Below are positions 44,307-53,262 of a stretch of DNA of 64,000 bases, in pieces (the first letter of the stretch is position 1; every line of letters starts with the position of its first letter). The translations under genes and the position numbers were made by a program. The notes beneath the pieces are model-generated. The model searched no databases, had not been told where the DNA came from, and worked only from the letters and a program-made list of their open reading frames with translations. The stretch covers positions 18,687 through 82,686 of the forward strand of contig CAMBBS010000020.1 in the NCBI GenBank assembly GCA_945863875.1, given 5' to 3'. This DNA is from Desulfopila aestuarii DSM 18488. GTDB taxonomy: Bacteria; Desulfobacterota; Desulfobulbia; Desulfobulbales; Desulfocapsaceae.

Positions 44307-44773
44307 TATTGAAAAAATACGTGTACATATCCTGTGAAGGAGGAGGGTGTTGCCGCTCAGAAATGTGCATTGCATAAACTGTCTTCTTCAGTTGCGGGTA
44401 AGGAGGAAAGGTAAATAATGCATAAAAGGAGTAATATTAAACAAAAAATGAGACGAAGAGTATCATACTCTAAGCCATTTGACTTCGTCAAGTGCTGGTT
44501 GAGATAACCTACCGGAAGAATTATTATATTAACAGCAATTCTATAACAACAATTATCTGTTCTGAGGGCCTGTCCACACATGACATGAACATCTTGCCCC
44601 TCATCTTCGGGCCATCTTTGGCTGCAGCTCAATCGCAAAATTCTCAGCCTAGCGCTGCTGCGCGAGCGGTTTTGCGCTGATCGCCACAACCAAATCTGAC
44701 TCAAATCTGAGCGTAATTGAATCCATGTTATTTGCAGAGTGGTCCTAAGGACGACGTACAAGGAGGTTGGGAA
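44307..44773. other. Intergenic region with a GC-rich structured patch
   Basis: About 467 bases between divergent genes. The left part is AT-rich. From 44565 to 44690 the base composition changes and CGCAAAA (44634-44640) pairs with TTTTGCG (44670-44676) around a GC-rich middle. It may be a degenerate repeat or a regulatory RNA; no coding capacity supported. Confidence 0.4.
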
Positions 44774-45577
44774 ATGGGAGTTGGCAAAAACGCTATGGAG
44801 ATTTTTAGCGTACTCGATAAAAGCAATTGCCGAGAATGTGGTGAAAAGACCTGCCTGGCCTTTGCCGGTGCAGTGTATCTCGGGAAACGGCGTATTGAAG
44901 AATGCCCGCATCTGGGAAGGGAGGAGATCGCCAGGTTTTCACAAGAGACCGGTCAACCTCATCGGTCGGAAGATGAGCTGGATGTATATATAGCCAAGAT
45001 GATGCAGCAGGTGGTGAATCTCGATTTTCAGGATGTGGCCGGAAGAATCGGCGCACGGGTAAATGGAGACGTTTTGCTTGTGCCGATGCTGGGGAAAAAT
45101 TTCGGCATACATCGGAACGGAACGTTCATCACCGATCTCCACATCAATCCCTGGGTGGTATCGCCATTACTCGATTATGTCTTGAAGTGCAAAGGCGTCC
45201 CGGTTACAGGCGAGTGGATCTCTTTTCGAGAGATAGCCGGCGGCAAGGAAAAGTATGCGTTATTTAAGAAAAGGGGGGAAGACGTCCTGAAACAACTCGG
45301 CGACAAATACCCCGATTTTTTTAATGACATTGTCCATATGTTCAGCGGCAAATCAGTGGAAGAACGGTTTGAATCCGATGTCTCCGTTGTCCTCTCTCCT
45401 TTTCCCCTGGTGCCGGTCATGATCTGCTACTGGCAACCTGAAGAGGGCCTGGCGTCAAGCCTGAATGTTTTTTTTGATAAGAGTGTCGACGATAATCTCG
45501 GAATTGATGCGGCATTTTTTCTCGGAACCGGCATGGCGCAGATGTTAGAGAAGCTCGCGGAACACCATGCTTTTTAG
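44774..45577 (+). CDS. AcsC-type [4Fe-4S] domain fused to DUF3786
   Basis: 267 residues from the ATG at 44774, with AGGAGG eight bases upstream. Residues about 15-45 (SNCRECGEKTCLAFAGAVYL, then EECP) copy the low-potential [4Fe-4S] domain of the corrinoid protein large subunit AcsC: same Cys spacing, same TCLAFA. The rest is DUF3786 (LLDYVLKCKGVPV, WISFREIAGG, FPLVPVMICYW). An Fe-S domain that can meet reductive activators suggests a role in electron delivery to, or repair of, corrinoid or CODH proteins, but that is inference. It stands alone, convergent with a hybrid kinase. Confidence 0.8.
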   Translation: MGVGKNAMEIFSVLDKSNCRECGEKTCLAFAGAVYLGKRRIEECPHLGREEIARFSQETGQPHRSEDELDVYIAKMMQQVVNLDFQDVAGRIGARVNGDVLLVPMLGKNFGIHRNGTFITDLHINPWVVSPLLDYVLKCKGVPVTGEWISFREIAGGKEKYALFKKRGEDVLKQLGDKYPDFFNDIVHMFSGKSVEERFESDVSVVLSPFPLVPVMICYWQPEEGLASSLNVFFDKSVDDNLGIDAAFFLGTGMAQMLEKLAEHHAF

Positions 45578-45578
45578 T

Positions 45579-45634
45579 GCTCGCTGGGTTTTCTCCGAGG
45601 GAAAAGGCAAAGCTGTTGCGCGGGCGAAGCGAGC
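45579..45634. repeat. Inverted repeat between convergent genes
   Basis: GCTCGCT (45579-45585) pairs with AGCGAGC (45628-45634) and TTTTCTCCGAGGGAAAA lies inside as a second hairpin. It probably acts as a terminator for one or both flanking genes. Confidence 0.55.
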
Positions 45635-45646
45635 TTGAAATGTTTT

Positions 45647-47116
45647 TCAGCCATCGGCCAGGGGGAGAAGGACGGTAAAGGTTGTGCCCTTGCCGACTTC
45701 GCTGGCAACAGTAATCTTGCCGTGGTGGGATTCGATTATACTTTTGACGATGGCCAGACCAAGCCCGGTTCCCTGTATCTGCCTGGTGTTCGAGTCTTTT
45801 ACCCGATAAAAACGTGTGAAAATTTTCTCCAGATCTTCCCCGGTCATACCAAAGCCTGTATCGGCCACCTGAAATTTCAGATACTCGTTTTCTTTTGCCG
45901 CCGAAAGGGTGATGGTGCCACCGGCAGGCGAGTATTTAATGCCATTGGTTATGAGGTTGGCCAGGACTTCTTCCATATTCGTCCGATTGGCGAGGATAGT
46001 GGGCAGGTTGTCCGGACAATTGAGGTGAATGGTTATTTTTTTTTCCTCTGCGTAGGGAGTATGGAAAGTTTTTTGCTCGACGAGCAATTGCGCCAGATTG
46101 ACCGGTTCTTTTTCGTGGGCAATAAGGCCGGATTCGATTCTGGAAAGATCAAGCAGTTCGGTTACCAGATTGTTCAGATTGAGGATTTTCTCCGACGCTC
46201 GGTGCAGAATCTCCTGTTGTTTTTCGGTGACCGGGCCGGCAAGGCCGTCGCTGATGTTTTTTAATTGCATGAGGAGTGAATTCATCGGGCTCCTGACCTC
46301 GTGGGAAACCATAGAGACGAAATCCGATTTCATCTGGTCCATTTTTTTCAGTGCGGTGATATCGTGCAACACGGTAATGGTACCAATGTTTTCGTTGGTC
46401 CGTCCACGAAAAGGAGCACAGCGGGCGCCGAAAAATTTTTCCGCGCTGGTGTCATTCAGCTGGATTTCTTTGGTTATTTCGACAAAGGTATCGGGAGACA
46501 TTTTCAGTGCCTGGTCAATAGATTCCAGCAACGTCTCGTTGTGGATAATCTCGTTGACATGGTGGCCGACGACTTCTTCCCCCTGATGTCCGATCATATG
46601 CAGGAAGGCGGGATTGACCTGGACGATAAGCTTTCGAGCATCGGTGGTCATGACGCCGTCGGTAAGGCGGTTGACCATGACACCCAGACGGGATTTCGAA
46701 TCGGCTATATCCTGCAGCGCACTGGTATACCGCAGTGATTTTTCGACTACCGCTCGCAGTTGGTCCGGCGTGAACGGCTTGGGGATAAAGTCGAAAGCCC
46801 CTTTTTTCATCGCCTCGATTGAATGCTCCAGAGTTGCATAACCGGTGATAACAATGACCACCGTATCCGGATGATGGCTGCGCACCTCGGAGAGAACATC
46901 GAAACCGGAAATGGTCGGCATCATCAGATCAACGAGAACGATATCATAATGTTTTTCTTTGATCATTTGCAGTCCCTGCTCACCATCCGGGGCTGCGGCC
47001 ACGTCGAATCCTTTGTCGGAAAGAACGAGCATGCAGGCATCACGAATTCGTGGTTCATCATCAATGACGAGAATTCTTGGGGTATGGAGACTTGGTTCGC
47101 ATGAAGGGGTGGTCAT
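45647..47116 (-). CDS. Response-regulator/PAS/histidine-kinase hybrid protein
   Basis: 489 residues. The N-terminal receiver domain (about 12-130; Asp in IVLVDLMMPTISG, PKPFTPDQ) is followed by a PAS domain (about 145-265), HisKA with His in VSMVSHEVRSPMNS (about 278) and an HATPase domain (NMEEVLANLITNGIKYS, DTGFGM, GTGLGLAIVKS). There is no membrane helix, so it is a soluble phosphorelay protein. It is divergent from hdrA2, 507 bases away, and could control that operon; inference only. Confidence 0.9.
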   Translation of the reverse strand: MTTPSCEPSLHTPRILVIDDEPRIRDACMLVLSDKGFDVAAAPDGEQGLQMIKEKHYDIVLVDLMMPTISGFDVLSEVRSHHPDTVVIVITGYATLEHSIEAMKKGAFDFIPKPFTPDQLRAVVEKSLRYTSALQDIADSKSRLGVMVNRLTDGVMTTDARKLIVQVNPAFLHMIGHQGEEVVGHHVNEIIHNETLLESIDQALKMSPDTFVEITKEIQLNDTSAEKFFGARCAPFRGRTNENIGTITVLHDITALKKMDQMKSDFVSMVSHEVRSPMNSLLMQLKNISDGLAGPVTEKQQEILHRASEKILNLNNLVTELLDLSRIESGLIAHEKEPVNLAQLLVEQKTFHTPYAEEKKITIHLNCPDNLPTILANRTNMEEVLANLITNGIKYSPAGGTITLSAAKENEYLKFQVADTGFGMTGEDLEKIFTRFYRVKDSNTRQIQGTGLGLAIVKSIIESHHGKITVASEVGKGTTFTVLLPLADG

Positions 47117-47623
47117 TTAGGTTCCTCTGTGTTTCCTTTGACGGGAGGTAAACTGTGTTTCGACTTTCAGAGAAGAGATTCTCGCTTCGCCTGCATCGTT
47201 GTAATAAAAAATAAACATCCACGCAATTCCAACTTATGGTCAATATACCTCATACGCCGCTACATGCATCGAATTTGGCTGCGAATTCCGCAACATTCAC
47301 CCATGGTCAAGGATCCGGTTGTGTGCAAAGTACGAATTTCAGCGAATTAAAGACGAAAAAACCATATGTTGACCGATGTTGTAAAAGCCCCCTTGTGAAA
47401 TCATAGAAATATTTATGGAAAATATCATTTATATATGTAAAAGGTTGTTAAGAAGAAAAAAAAGCTATCATAACAGTATTTATTTATTATAATGCCATAG
47501 GTCGAATCCTTTACCGATACATTGTTTAACCCGAATATATGGTGCGTACCCGCTGTAAACTGCCGGAAGCAACACTATGACGAGTGGTTTATCTGTCGGG
47601 CCAATCTCATGGAGGATCTTTTA
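47117..47623. other. Control region of the hdrA2-mvhD2-metVF operon
   Basis: About 507 bases between divergent genes. A perfect TATAAT (47488-47493) with a weak CTATCA -35 at 17 bases (47465-47470) is the best promoter candidate for hdrA2. No gene is supported. Confidence 0.5.
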
Positions 47624-50600
47624 GTGACCAGGATTACCCCCAAACAGGAGAATAAAGACAGTATAGGTTCAGTTTTAGTAGTTGGCTCAGGCATAGGAGG
47701 CATGCAGGCTGCCCTCGACCTTGCCAACAGCGGCCTGATGGTGCACATGATCAATGATGAGCCGTCCATCGGCGGGACAATGTCCAGGCTGGACAAAACC
47801 TTCCCGACCGGTGACTGCGCCATGTGTATGATTTCCCCACGCATGGTGGAATCCAGCCGGCACCACAACATCAAAATGCACACCCTGGCGAAGGTGGTGA
47901 AGGTCTCCGGGCATGAGGGCAATTTTACCGCCACCATCGAACAAAAAGCGCGCTATGTCGATCCGGAACGTTGCACCGGCTGCGGCGCCTGTGAGCCCGA
48001 ATGTCCCACCAAGGTTATAAATATTTTTAACCTCGGCTTAGACAAGCGAAAAGCCATCTATGCACTCTTTCCACAAGCGGTTCCCAATACCCGGGCAATA
48101 GATCCGGTCCATTGTCTCTACTTGACCAAAAATGTCTGTCGCAAATGTGAGAAAGTCTGCGAAGCAAAAGCGATCAATTTCGCCGATGAAGACCAACTGA
48201 TCGATCTTCAGGTTGGTTCCATCATTCTCACCCCCGGTCTCAAGACCTATCAGCCGGAGATTCGCCAGGAGCTGGGCTATGGTAAACTGAAAAATGTCGT
48301 GACCGCGCTCCAGTTCGAGCGCCTGCTGTCCGCTTCCGGTCCATGCAGCGGCACGATTGCGCGGCCTTCCGACGGTGGTCACCCCAAACGATTGGCCTGG
48401 GTGCAGTGCGTCGGTTCCCGAAACGCGCATAACGGTAATCCCTGGTGCTCATCGGTCTGCTGCATGTACGCAGCCAAACAGTCAATTATTGCCAAGGAAC
48501 ACGACAACGAAGTGCAGTCTACCGTTTTTTACATGGAACTGCGGGCCTTCGGCAAAGACTTTGACAAGTACATCGAAAAAGCAAAAAACGATGCGGGTGT
48601 TATCTATAAGCGGGCAATGATCGCTGAGATCGTCGAAGATCCGGAGACGAAAAATCTGCTCATTCATTCGGTCGGTGAGGATGGCCGATCGGTCAAAGAA
48701 GAATTTGATATGGTCATTCTCTCCATCGGGTTCGAGCCGCATAACGATGCAGCCGAGTTTGCAAAAATCTTCGGTATTGCCGCCGATGAACACGGTTTTG
48801 CCCAAACCTCGAAACTGCGGCCGGTTGATACTTCACGAAAAGGAATTTACGTGGCCGGCACCTACCAGGGACCAAAAGATATCCCGGAAACAGTTATCCA
48901 GGGCAGTGGCGCGGCGGCAGAAGCCATGGCCCTGCTTGGGGATCGCCGGGGTACGGAAGTGGAGGAGGTTGTCCTTCCCGAGGAGACCGATATCGAGGGT
49001 GAAGAATCGAGAATAGGCGTCATGGTCTGCCATTGCGGGACAAATATTGCCGGTACCGTCGATGTCAAAAAGGTGGCGGAAATGGCGGCAAAAGAACCTG
49101 GCGTTGCTCATTCCGAGACGATTATCTATGCCTGCGCCCCAGACGGACAGCAGCGAATCAGAGATCTCATCAAAGAAAAAAATCTCAACAGGGTCGTGGT
49201 CGCCTCCTGCACTCCACGCACCCATGCGGCTCTCTTTCAGGATACCATTCGAGAAGTCGGTTTGAACAAGTTTCTTTTTGAGCTGGCAGACATTCGCGAG
49301 CAGTGTTCCTGGTGTCATATGCATGACAATGAAAACGCCACCCATAAGGCGATCCAGATTGTCAATATGAACATCGCCAAAACCAAGCTTTTGGTACCGG
49401 TGACTTCCGCCTCGGTTGGCGTGACACATAATGCCCTTGTCGTCGGTGGCGGTATTGCCGGGATGCGGGCGTCTCTCTCGCTGGCTGAACAGGGCTACGG
49501 CGTTCATCTGGTTGAAAGAGCTGATATGCTTGGCGGTTTACTGCGAAATGTCCGTACCAACCTGGAGGGAGATGATGTGCAGGCCTTCCTGGCGGATGTA
49601 ATACAACGGGTGATAAACCATCCGGCCATTACCGTGCATTTGGGCACAACAGTGGAAAAGGTTGATGGCTATGTCGGTAATTTTCAAACGACACTGACCA
49701 ACCGGGAGATCGTCAGTCACGGTGCACTGCTTATTGCCTCGGGAGGGGAGGAATACAAACCGATTGAATACGGCTACGGGCAATCCGACAACATCATTAC
49801 CCAGCGCGAGCTGGAGACACTGCTTGCCGGTAAAGGGCCTGAAAATGACAAGTGCTATGTCATGATCCAGTGTGTCGGTTCTCGGGAAGAGCCGAATAAT
49901 TACTGCTCGCGTATCTGTTGCCAGGACGCCTTGAAAAATAGTATTGCTATCAAAGAAAAGGCGCCCGACGCCCAGGTGGTGGTCATTTATCGCGACATGC
50001 GGGCCTATGGTTTGAAAGAAGACTATTACCGCCGGGCACGGGATCTTGGGGTGCTGTTTCTCCTCTACACCCCGGATGAAAAACCGCAGGTAGATGTTGC
50101 CGGCGACAAGGTTAAAGTCACCCTGCCTGGAAAGGTGCTCGGCATGGAAATGGCCATTGACGCAGACTATCTGGTGCTGTCAACGGGCTTGAGGCCGCAG
50201 CCGGATGGCGACGAGTTTGCCAAGAAATTCAAACTGACCTGTAACATCGACGGCTTTCTGCTTGAGGCACATGTCAAACTGCGGCCGGTGGATTTTCCGA
50301 GTGAAGGTTTCTTTCTTGCCGGCCTTGCCCATGCCCCGAAAAATCTGGAAGAAACCATCAGCCAGTCACTGGCCGCAGCCGGCCGCGTCGGCGCGCTGCT
50401 GTCAAATGATAAGTTGACCGTTTCCGGAGTTATTTCCAAACACAACCGCAATATCTGCATGTCCTGCCTGGCCTGTGTGAAGAAGTGTCCCTTTGGGGCA
50501 CCGTTTATTGATGTAGACGGACGGGTCAGCCACAATGAGGTGAAATGCACGGGATGCGGCATCTGTGCCGGGGTCTGCCCGGCCAAGGCGTACCAGGTAA

Positions 50601-50659
50601 ATTACTTTCGTGATGACCAACTCCTGGCCATGGTCGATTCGGTAACGGACATGACCTAG
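47624..50659 (+). CDS. hdrA: Long HdrA-type protein of the methylene-THF reductase module
   Basis: 1011 residues from the GTG at 47624, chosen for GGAGG eight bases upstream; an ATG at 47609 and an earlier start at 47522 lack this. The architecture matches the HdrA at 22800-25862: FAD fold (GSGIGG, about 20), ferredoxin CTGCGACEPECP (about 117), CHCGTNI (about 465), second FAD fold (GGGIAGM, about 604), C-terminal CMSCLACVKKCP and CTGCGICAGVCP (about 944 and 975). The active-site position that is Sec in the other copy is Cys68 here (GDCAMCMISPRMVES). It heads an operon with mvhD2, metV and metF, as in the Moorella MetVF-Hdr-MvhD complex, so it should move electrons to or from methylene-THF reductase. 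Confidence 0.92.
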   Translation: MTRITPKQENKDSIGSVLVVGSGIGGMQAALDLANSGLMVHMINDEPSIGGTMSRLDKTFPTGDCAMCMISPRMVESSRHHNIKMHTLAKVVKVSGHEGNFTATIEQKARYVDPERCTGCGACEPECPTKVINIFNLGLDKRKAIYALFPQAVPNTRAIDPVHCLYLTKNVCRKCEKVCEAKAINFADEDQLIDLQVGSIILTPGLKTYQPEIRQELGYGKLKNVVTALQFERLLSASGPCSGTIARPSDGGHPKRLAWVQCVGSRNAHNGNPWCSSVCCMYAAKQSIIAKEHDNEVQSTVFYMELRAFGKDFDKYIEKAKNDAGVIYKRAMIAEIVEDPETKNLLIHSVGEDGRSVKEEFDMVILSIGFEPHNDAAEFAKIFGIAADEHGFAQTSKLRPVDTSRKGIYVAGTYQGPKDIPETVIQGSGAAAEAMALLGDRRGTEVEEVVLPEETDIEGEESRIGVMVCHCGTNIAGTVDVKKVAEMAAKEPGVAHSETIIYACAPDGQQRIRDLIKEKNLNRVVVASCTPRTHAALFQDTIREVGLNKFLFELADIREQCSWCHMHDNENATHKAIQIVNMNIAKTKLLVPVTSASVGVTHNALVVGGGIAGMRASLSLAEQGYGVHLVERADMLGGLLRNVRTNLEGDDVQAFLADVIQRVINHPAITVHLGTTVEKVDGYVGNFQTTLTNREIVSHGALLIASGGEEYKPIEYGYGQSDNIITQRELETLLAGKGPENDKCYVMIQCVGSREEPNNYCSRICCQDALKNSIAIKEKAPDAQVVVIYRDMRAYGLKEDYYRRARDLGVLFLLYTPDEKPQVDVAGDKVKVTLPGKVLGMEMAIDADYLVLSTGLRPQPDGDEFAKKFKLTCNIDGFLLEAHVKLRPVDFPSEGFFLAGLAHAPKNLEETISQSLAAAGRVGALLSNDKLTVSGVISKHNRNICMSCLACVKKCPFGAPFIDVDGRVSHNEVKCTGCGICAGVCPAKAYQVNYFRDDQLLAMVDSVTDMT

Positions 50660-50782
50660 CAAGACATAGGCAGTATAGCCAAGAGTCCCGACTTGTCTGC
50701 AGGTTGTCGGGGTAAAATAGTGAAGTCGGAGTTTGGTGCATGCAATTATTCAACAGGTCAAGTCAACAAGAAGGAAAGAATA

Positions 50783-51301
50783 ATGGTGATTGACACAGAA
50801 AAAATTGAAGAACCGAAAAGTCCGGAAAAGCCCCAGGAGGTTCCCATTGACTGGCAGGCGAATATCATTGCCTTTGCCTGTCACTATTGTGCCTTTGCGG
50901 CAGCCGACCTTGCTGGTGTGATGCGGTTGCGGTACCCTCCCAATGTGAAAGTGGTGCGATTACCCTGTACCGGAAAACTGGATCATGTCTATCTGCTGCG
51001 TGCCTTTGAACGGGGCATCGACGGCGTTTTTGCCGCGGGCTGACTCGAGGGGCAATGTCATTTCCTGGAAGGAAATCTCAATGCGGTAAAAAGAGTCAGA
51101 CGGGTCAAAAAAATGTTGCACATGCTCGGGATAAATCCCGGGCGGCTGGAATTCTTTAATCTCTCGGCTGCCCAGGGGCCACGCTGGGCGGAGATTTGTA
51201 CTCAATTCACCGAAAAAATTATGGCGATGGGACCATCACCCATATGGTTTGCACTTCGGAAAAAAAAAGAATCCGCGCAAGCTGAAAAACAGGTTGCCTG
51301 A
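50783..51301 (+). CDS. mvhD: MvhD-family [2Fe-2S] protein, selenoprotein (second copy)
   Basis: Reads through UGA at 51041-51043 to 172 residues with Sec at 87, in AAG-U-LEGQCHFLEGN; the family has GC-H-x-G-x-CH at this point, so Sec again stands for the first Cys. Upstream FACHYCAFAAADLAG gives the other cluster ligands. AAGGAA precedes the ATG. Without recoding the first half would end just before its key motif. It should carry electrons between HdrA2 and MetVF or an outside donor. Confidence 0.9.
51060..51076 (+). promoter_or_regulatory. bSECIS-like hairpin of the second mvhD
   Basis: ATTTCC-TGGAA-GGAAAT, a 6-bp perfect stem with a 5-base loop, 16 bases after the UGA, the same geometry as in the first mvhD although the sequence differs. 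Confidence 0.7.
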
Positions 51302-51350
51302 CAGTACTTTTGGCGGAACTACCGTCTACTGATGAAGGAGTGGAGAAGCT

Positions 51351-52013
51351 ATGATAGTAGGAGAGCAGAAACCGTTTGACGAAATATGGGAGATGGTCAA
51401 GGGCCACAAACAGCTGACCGTCTTTGGTTGTAATACCTGTGTTGCCGTCTGTCATCAGGGTGGCAATAAAGAGGCGGAAATACTCGCCTCCCTCCTGCGG
51501 ATGCGGGCGACACAGGAAGGACTTGAGATTGAAATAAAAAACGGCGGTATTGAGCGGCAGTGCGAACACCCCTTTTTTGAGTCCGCCAAAGAATTGCTTG
51601 ATCAATCCGAGGCGGTTCTCAGTCTGGCCTGTGGTATCGGCGTTCAATTTGTCGCGGAAAAATACATGAGCACGCCGGTGTATCCGGCATTGAATACGAC
51701 ATTTTTGGGAGATGTCAAACAGGATGGATTCTTTACTGAAAAATGCCAGGCCTGTGGCGATTGTGTCCTTGGCGTAACCGGGGGTGTTTGTCCGGTCAGC
51801 CGTTGTTGCAAGCGTCTCTTCAACGGCCCGTGCGGTGGCTCGTCGAATGGGAAATGTGAAATTTCCAAAGATATAGATTGTGCCTGGCAGTTAGTCGTCG
51901 ATCGCCTGGAAGCCCTTGGCAAGTTGGATGATTATGAGAAGTTAGCTCCTATTAAAGATTGGTCAAAAGATCGCGCAGGCGGCCCTCGGTCATTTAAACT
52001 GGAGGACTTTTAA
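51351..52013 (+). CDS. metV: MetV, zinc/iron-sulfur partner of methylene-THF reductase
   Basis: 220 residues of the MTHFR C-terminal-domain family (MetV). Cysteines group as GCNTCVAVCHQG near residue 26 and as KCQACGDCVLG..GGVCPVSRCCKRLFNGPCGG at about 127-160, fit for at least one [4Fe-4S] cluster. In Moorella and other acetogens MetV is needed for MetF activity and links it to Hdr/MvhD proteins. The gene lies 49 bases after mvhD2 and two bases before metF, so it is part of this complex. Confidence 0.9.
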   Translation: MIVGEQKPFDEIWEMVKGHKQLTVFGCNTCVAVCHQGGNKEAEILASLLRMRATQEGLEIEIKNGGIERQCEHPFFESAKELLDQSEAVLSLACGIGVQFVAEKYMSTPVYPALNTTFLGDVKQDGFFTEKCQACGDCVLGVTGGVCPVSRCCKRLFNGPCGGSSNGKCEISKDIDCAWQLVVDRLEALGKLDDYEKLAPIKDWSKDRAGGPRSFKLEDF

Positions 52014-52015
52014 TC

Positions 52016-52948
52016 GTGGAAATTAAAACAAACAGCAAGCTTGAGAAGGTATTGAAAGGTGGCCATATAGCTGTCTCCAGTGAATGTGGGCCGCCACGTT
52101 CGAGTGATGCGTCGGGCATTATCAAGAAGGGACATCTTATTAAAAATCATGTCGACTGCATCAATATTACCGATAACCAGACCTCCGTTACCAGGCTCTG
52201 CAGCCTGGCCGCCTGTATACATCTGAAGAATGAAGGACTCGAACCGGTTTTGCAGATGGTGGTCAGAGACAGAAACCGGATTGCTCTACAGAGTGACATT
52301 TTAGGCGCTGCGTCGTTTGGTATCAACAGCATGCTCTGTCTGTCCGGTGACCATCAAAGCTTTGGTGATCACCCCAAGGCGCAGAATGTTTTCGATCTGG
52401 ATTCCATGCAGCTCCTGCAGACGGTGCGATATATGCGTGATGAAGGAAAGTTTCTCGGCGGAGACACCATAAAAGAGCCGCCGAATATATTTGTCGGTGC
52501 CGCTGCCAATCCCTTTGCCGATCCTTTCAAGATCCGCGTGCCGAGGCTTGCTAAAAAAATAGCCGCCGGAGCCGAATTTATTCAGACCCAGTGTGTCTAT
52601 AATCTCGATAAATTTGAGCTGTGGATGAAAGGAGTGGTCGAAAGGGGACTGCACGAAAAAGTTTTTATAATGGCGGGCATTACTCCCATGCGATCGGTTG
52701 GTATGGCAAAGTATATGGCCCGGGCGGTTCCCGGCATGGATGTTCCCGAGGAGCTGATTAAACGTTTATCCGGGGTGGCAAAGGATAAGCAGGCCGAGGA
52801 GGGATTAACTATTGCGGTGGAGGCGATTGAGAGGTTAAAAGAGTGTACCGGAGTGCGTGGTTTTCATATCATGGCTATTGAGTGGGAGGAAAAAGTACCG
52901 GAAATAGTGGAAAGATCCGGATTATACCCACGACCGAAAATCGATTGA
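52016..52948 (+). CDS. metF: 5,10-methylenetetrahydrofolate reductase
   Basis: 310 residues of the FAD-binding methylene-THF reductase fold. Features are SSECGPPRSSD near the start, DCINITDNQ, LCLSGDH and GAEFIQTQCVYNLDKFE, with a C-terminal AIEAIERLKE segment. It makes 5-methyl-THF, the substrate of AcsE. GTG start two bases after the metV stop, with GGAGG inside the end of metV, so translation is coupled. In this pathway type it does not use NADH directly but takes electrons through MetV and Hdr-like proteins. Confidence 0.93.
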   Translation: MEIKTNSKLEKVLKGGHIAVSSECGPPRSSDASGIIKKGHLIKNHVDCINITDNQTSVTRLCSLAACIHLKNEGLEPVLQMVVRDRNRIALQSDILGAASFGINSMLCLSGDHQSFGDHPKAQNVFDLDSMQLLQTVRYMRDEGKFLGGDTIKEPPNIFVGAAANPFADPFKIRVPRLAKKIAAGAEFIQTQCVYNLDKFELWMKGVVERGLHEKVFIMAGITPMRSVGMAKYMARAVPGMDVPEELIKRLSGVAKDKQAEEGLTIAVEAIERLKECTGVRGFHIMAIEWEEKVPEIVERSGLYPRPKID

Positions 52949-52982
52949 CAGGGCAGGATTCACGGAAGCGAGGGGTGGTGTA

Positions 52983-53174
52983 ATGTGTCAGACGAATGTG
53001 TTGATGGAAAAAAATGGGCAGGAAGAATTGTTGCTCGAAAATGTCACAACGCTTGAAGTTGTTGAGAACGGGGTGAAAATAACCGCATTATTCGAAGGGA
53101 CAAGAGAGTTTTTGGGAGTTGCGATACGCCGCATTGATTTTACCGGTGGCAAGGTTTTTTTACATCAGACGTAA
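52983..53174 (+). CDS. cooT: CooT-family nickel-binding protein
   Basis: 63 residues with the family pattern: MCQTNV at the start (Cys2 is the nickel ligand in Rhodospirillum CooT), EELLLENVTTLEV and the C-terminal IRRIDFTGGKVFL. CooT dimers bind Ni(II) and help CODH maturation. It follows metF by 34 bases and precedes a His-rich gene, which gives a nickel-supply end to the operon. Confidence 0.88.
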   Translation: MCQTNVLMEKNGQEELLLENVTTLEVVENGVKITALFEGTREFLGVAIRRIDFTGGKVFLHQT

Positions 53175-53262
53175 TATTTCCGGTCAGGCTGCCACCGAGG
53201 TAGCTTGCTTGGCGGGAAGGAACAAAAAAATCGGGTAACAAGCGATATCAATTGGAGAAGAA

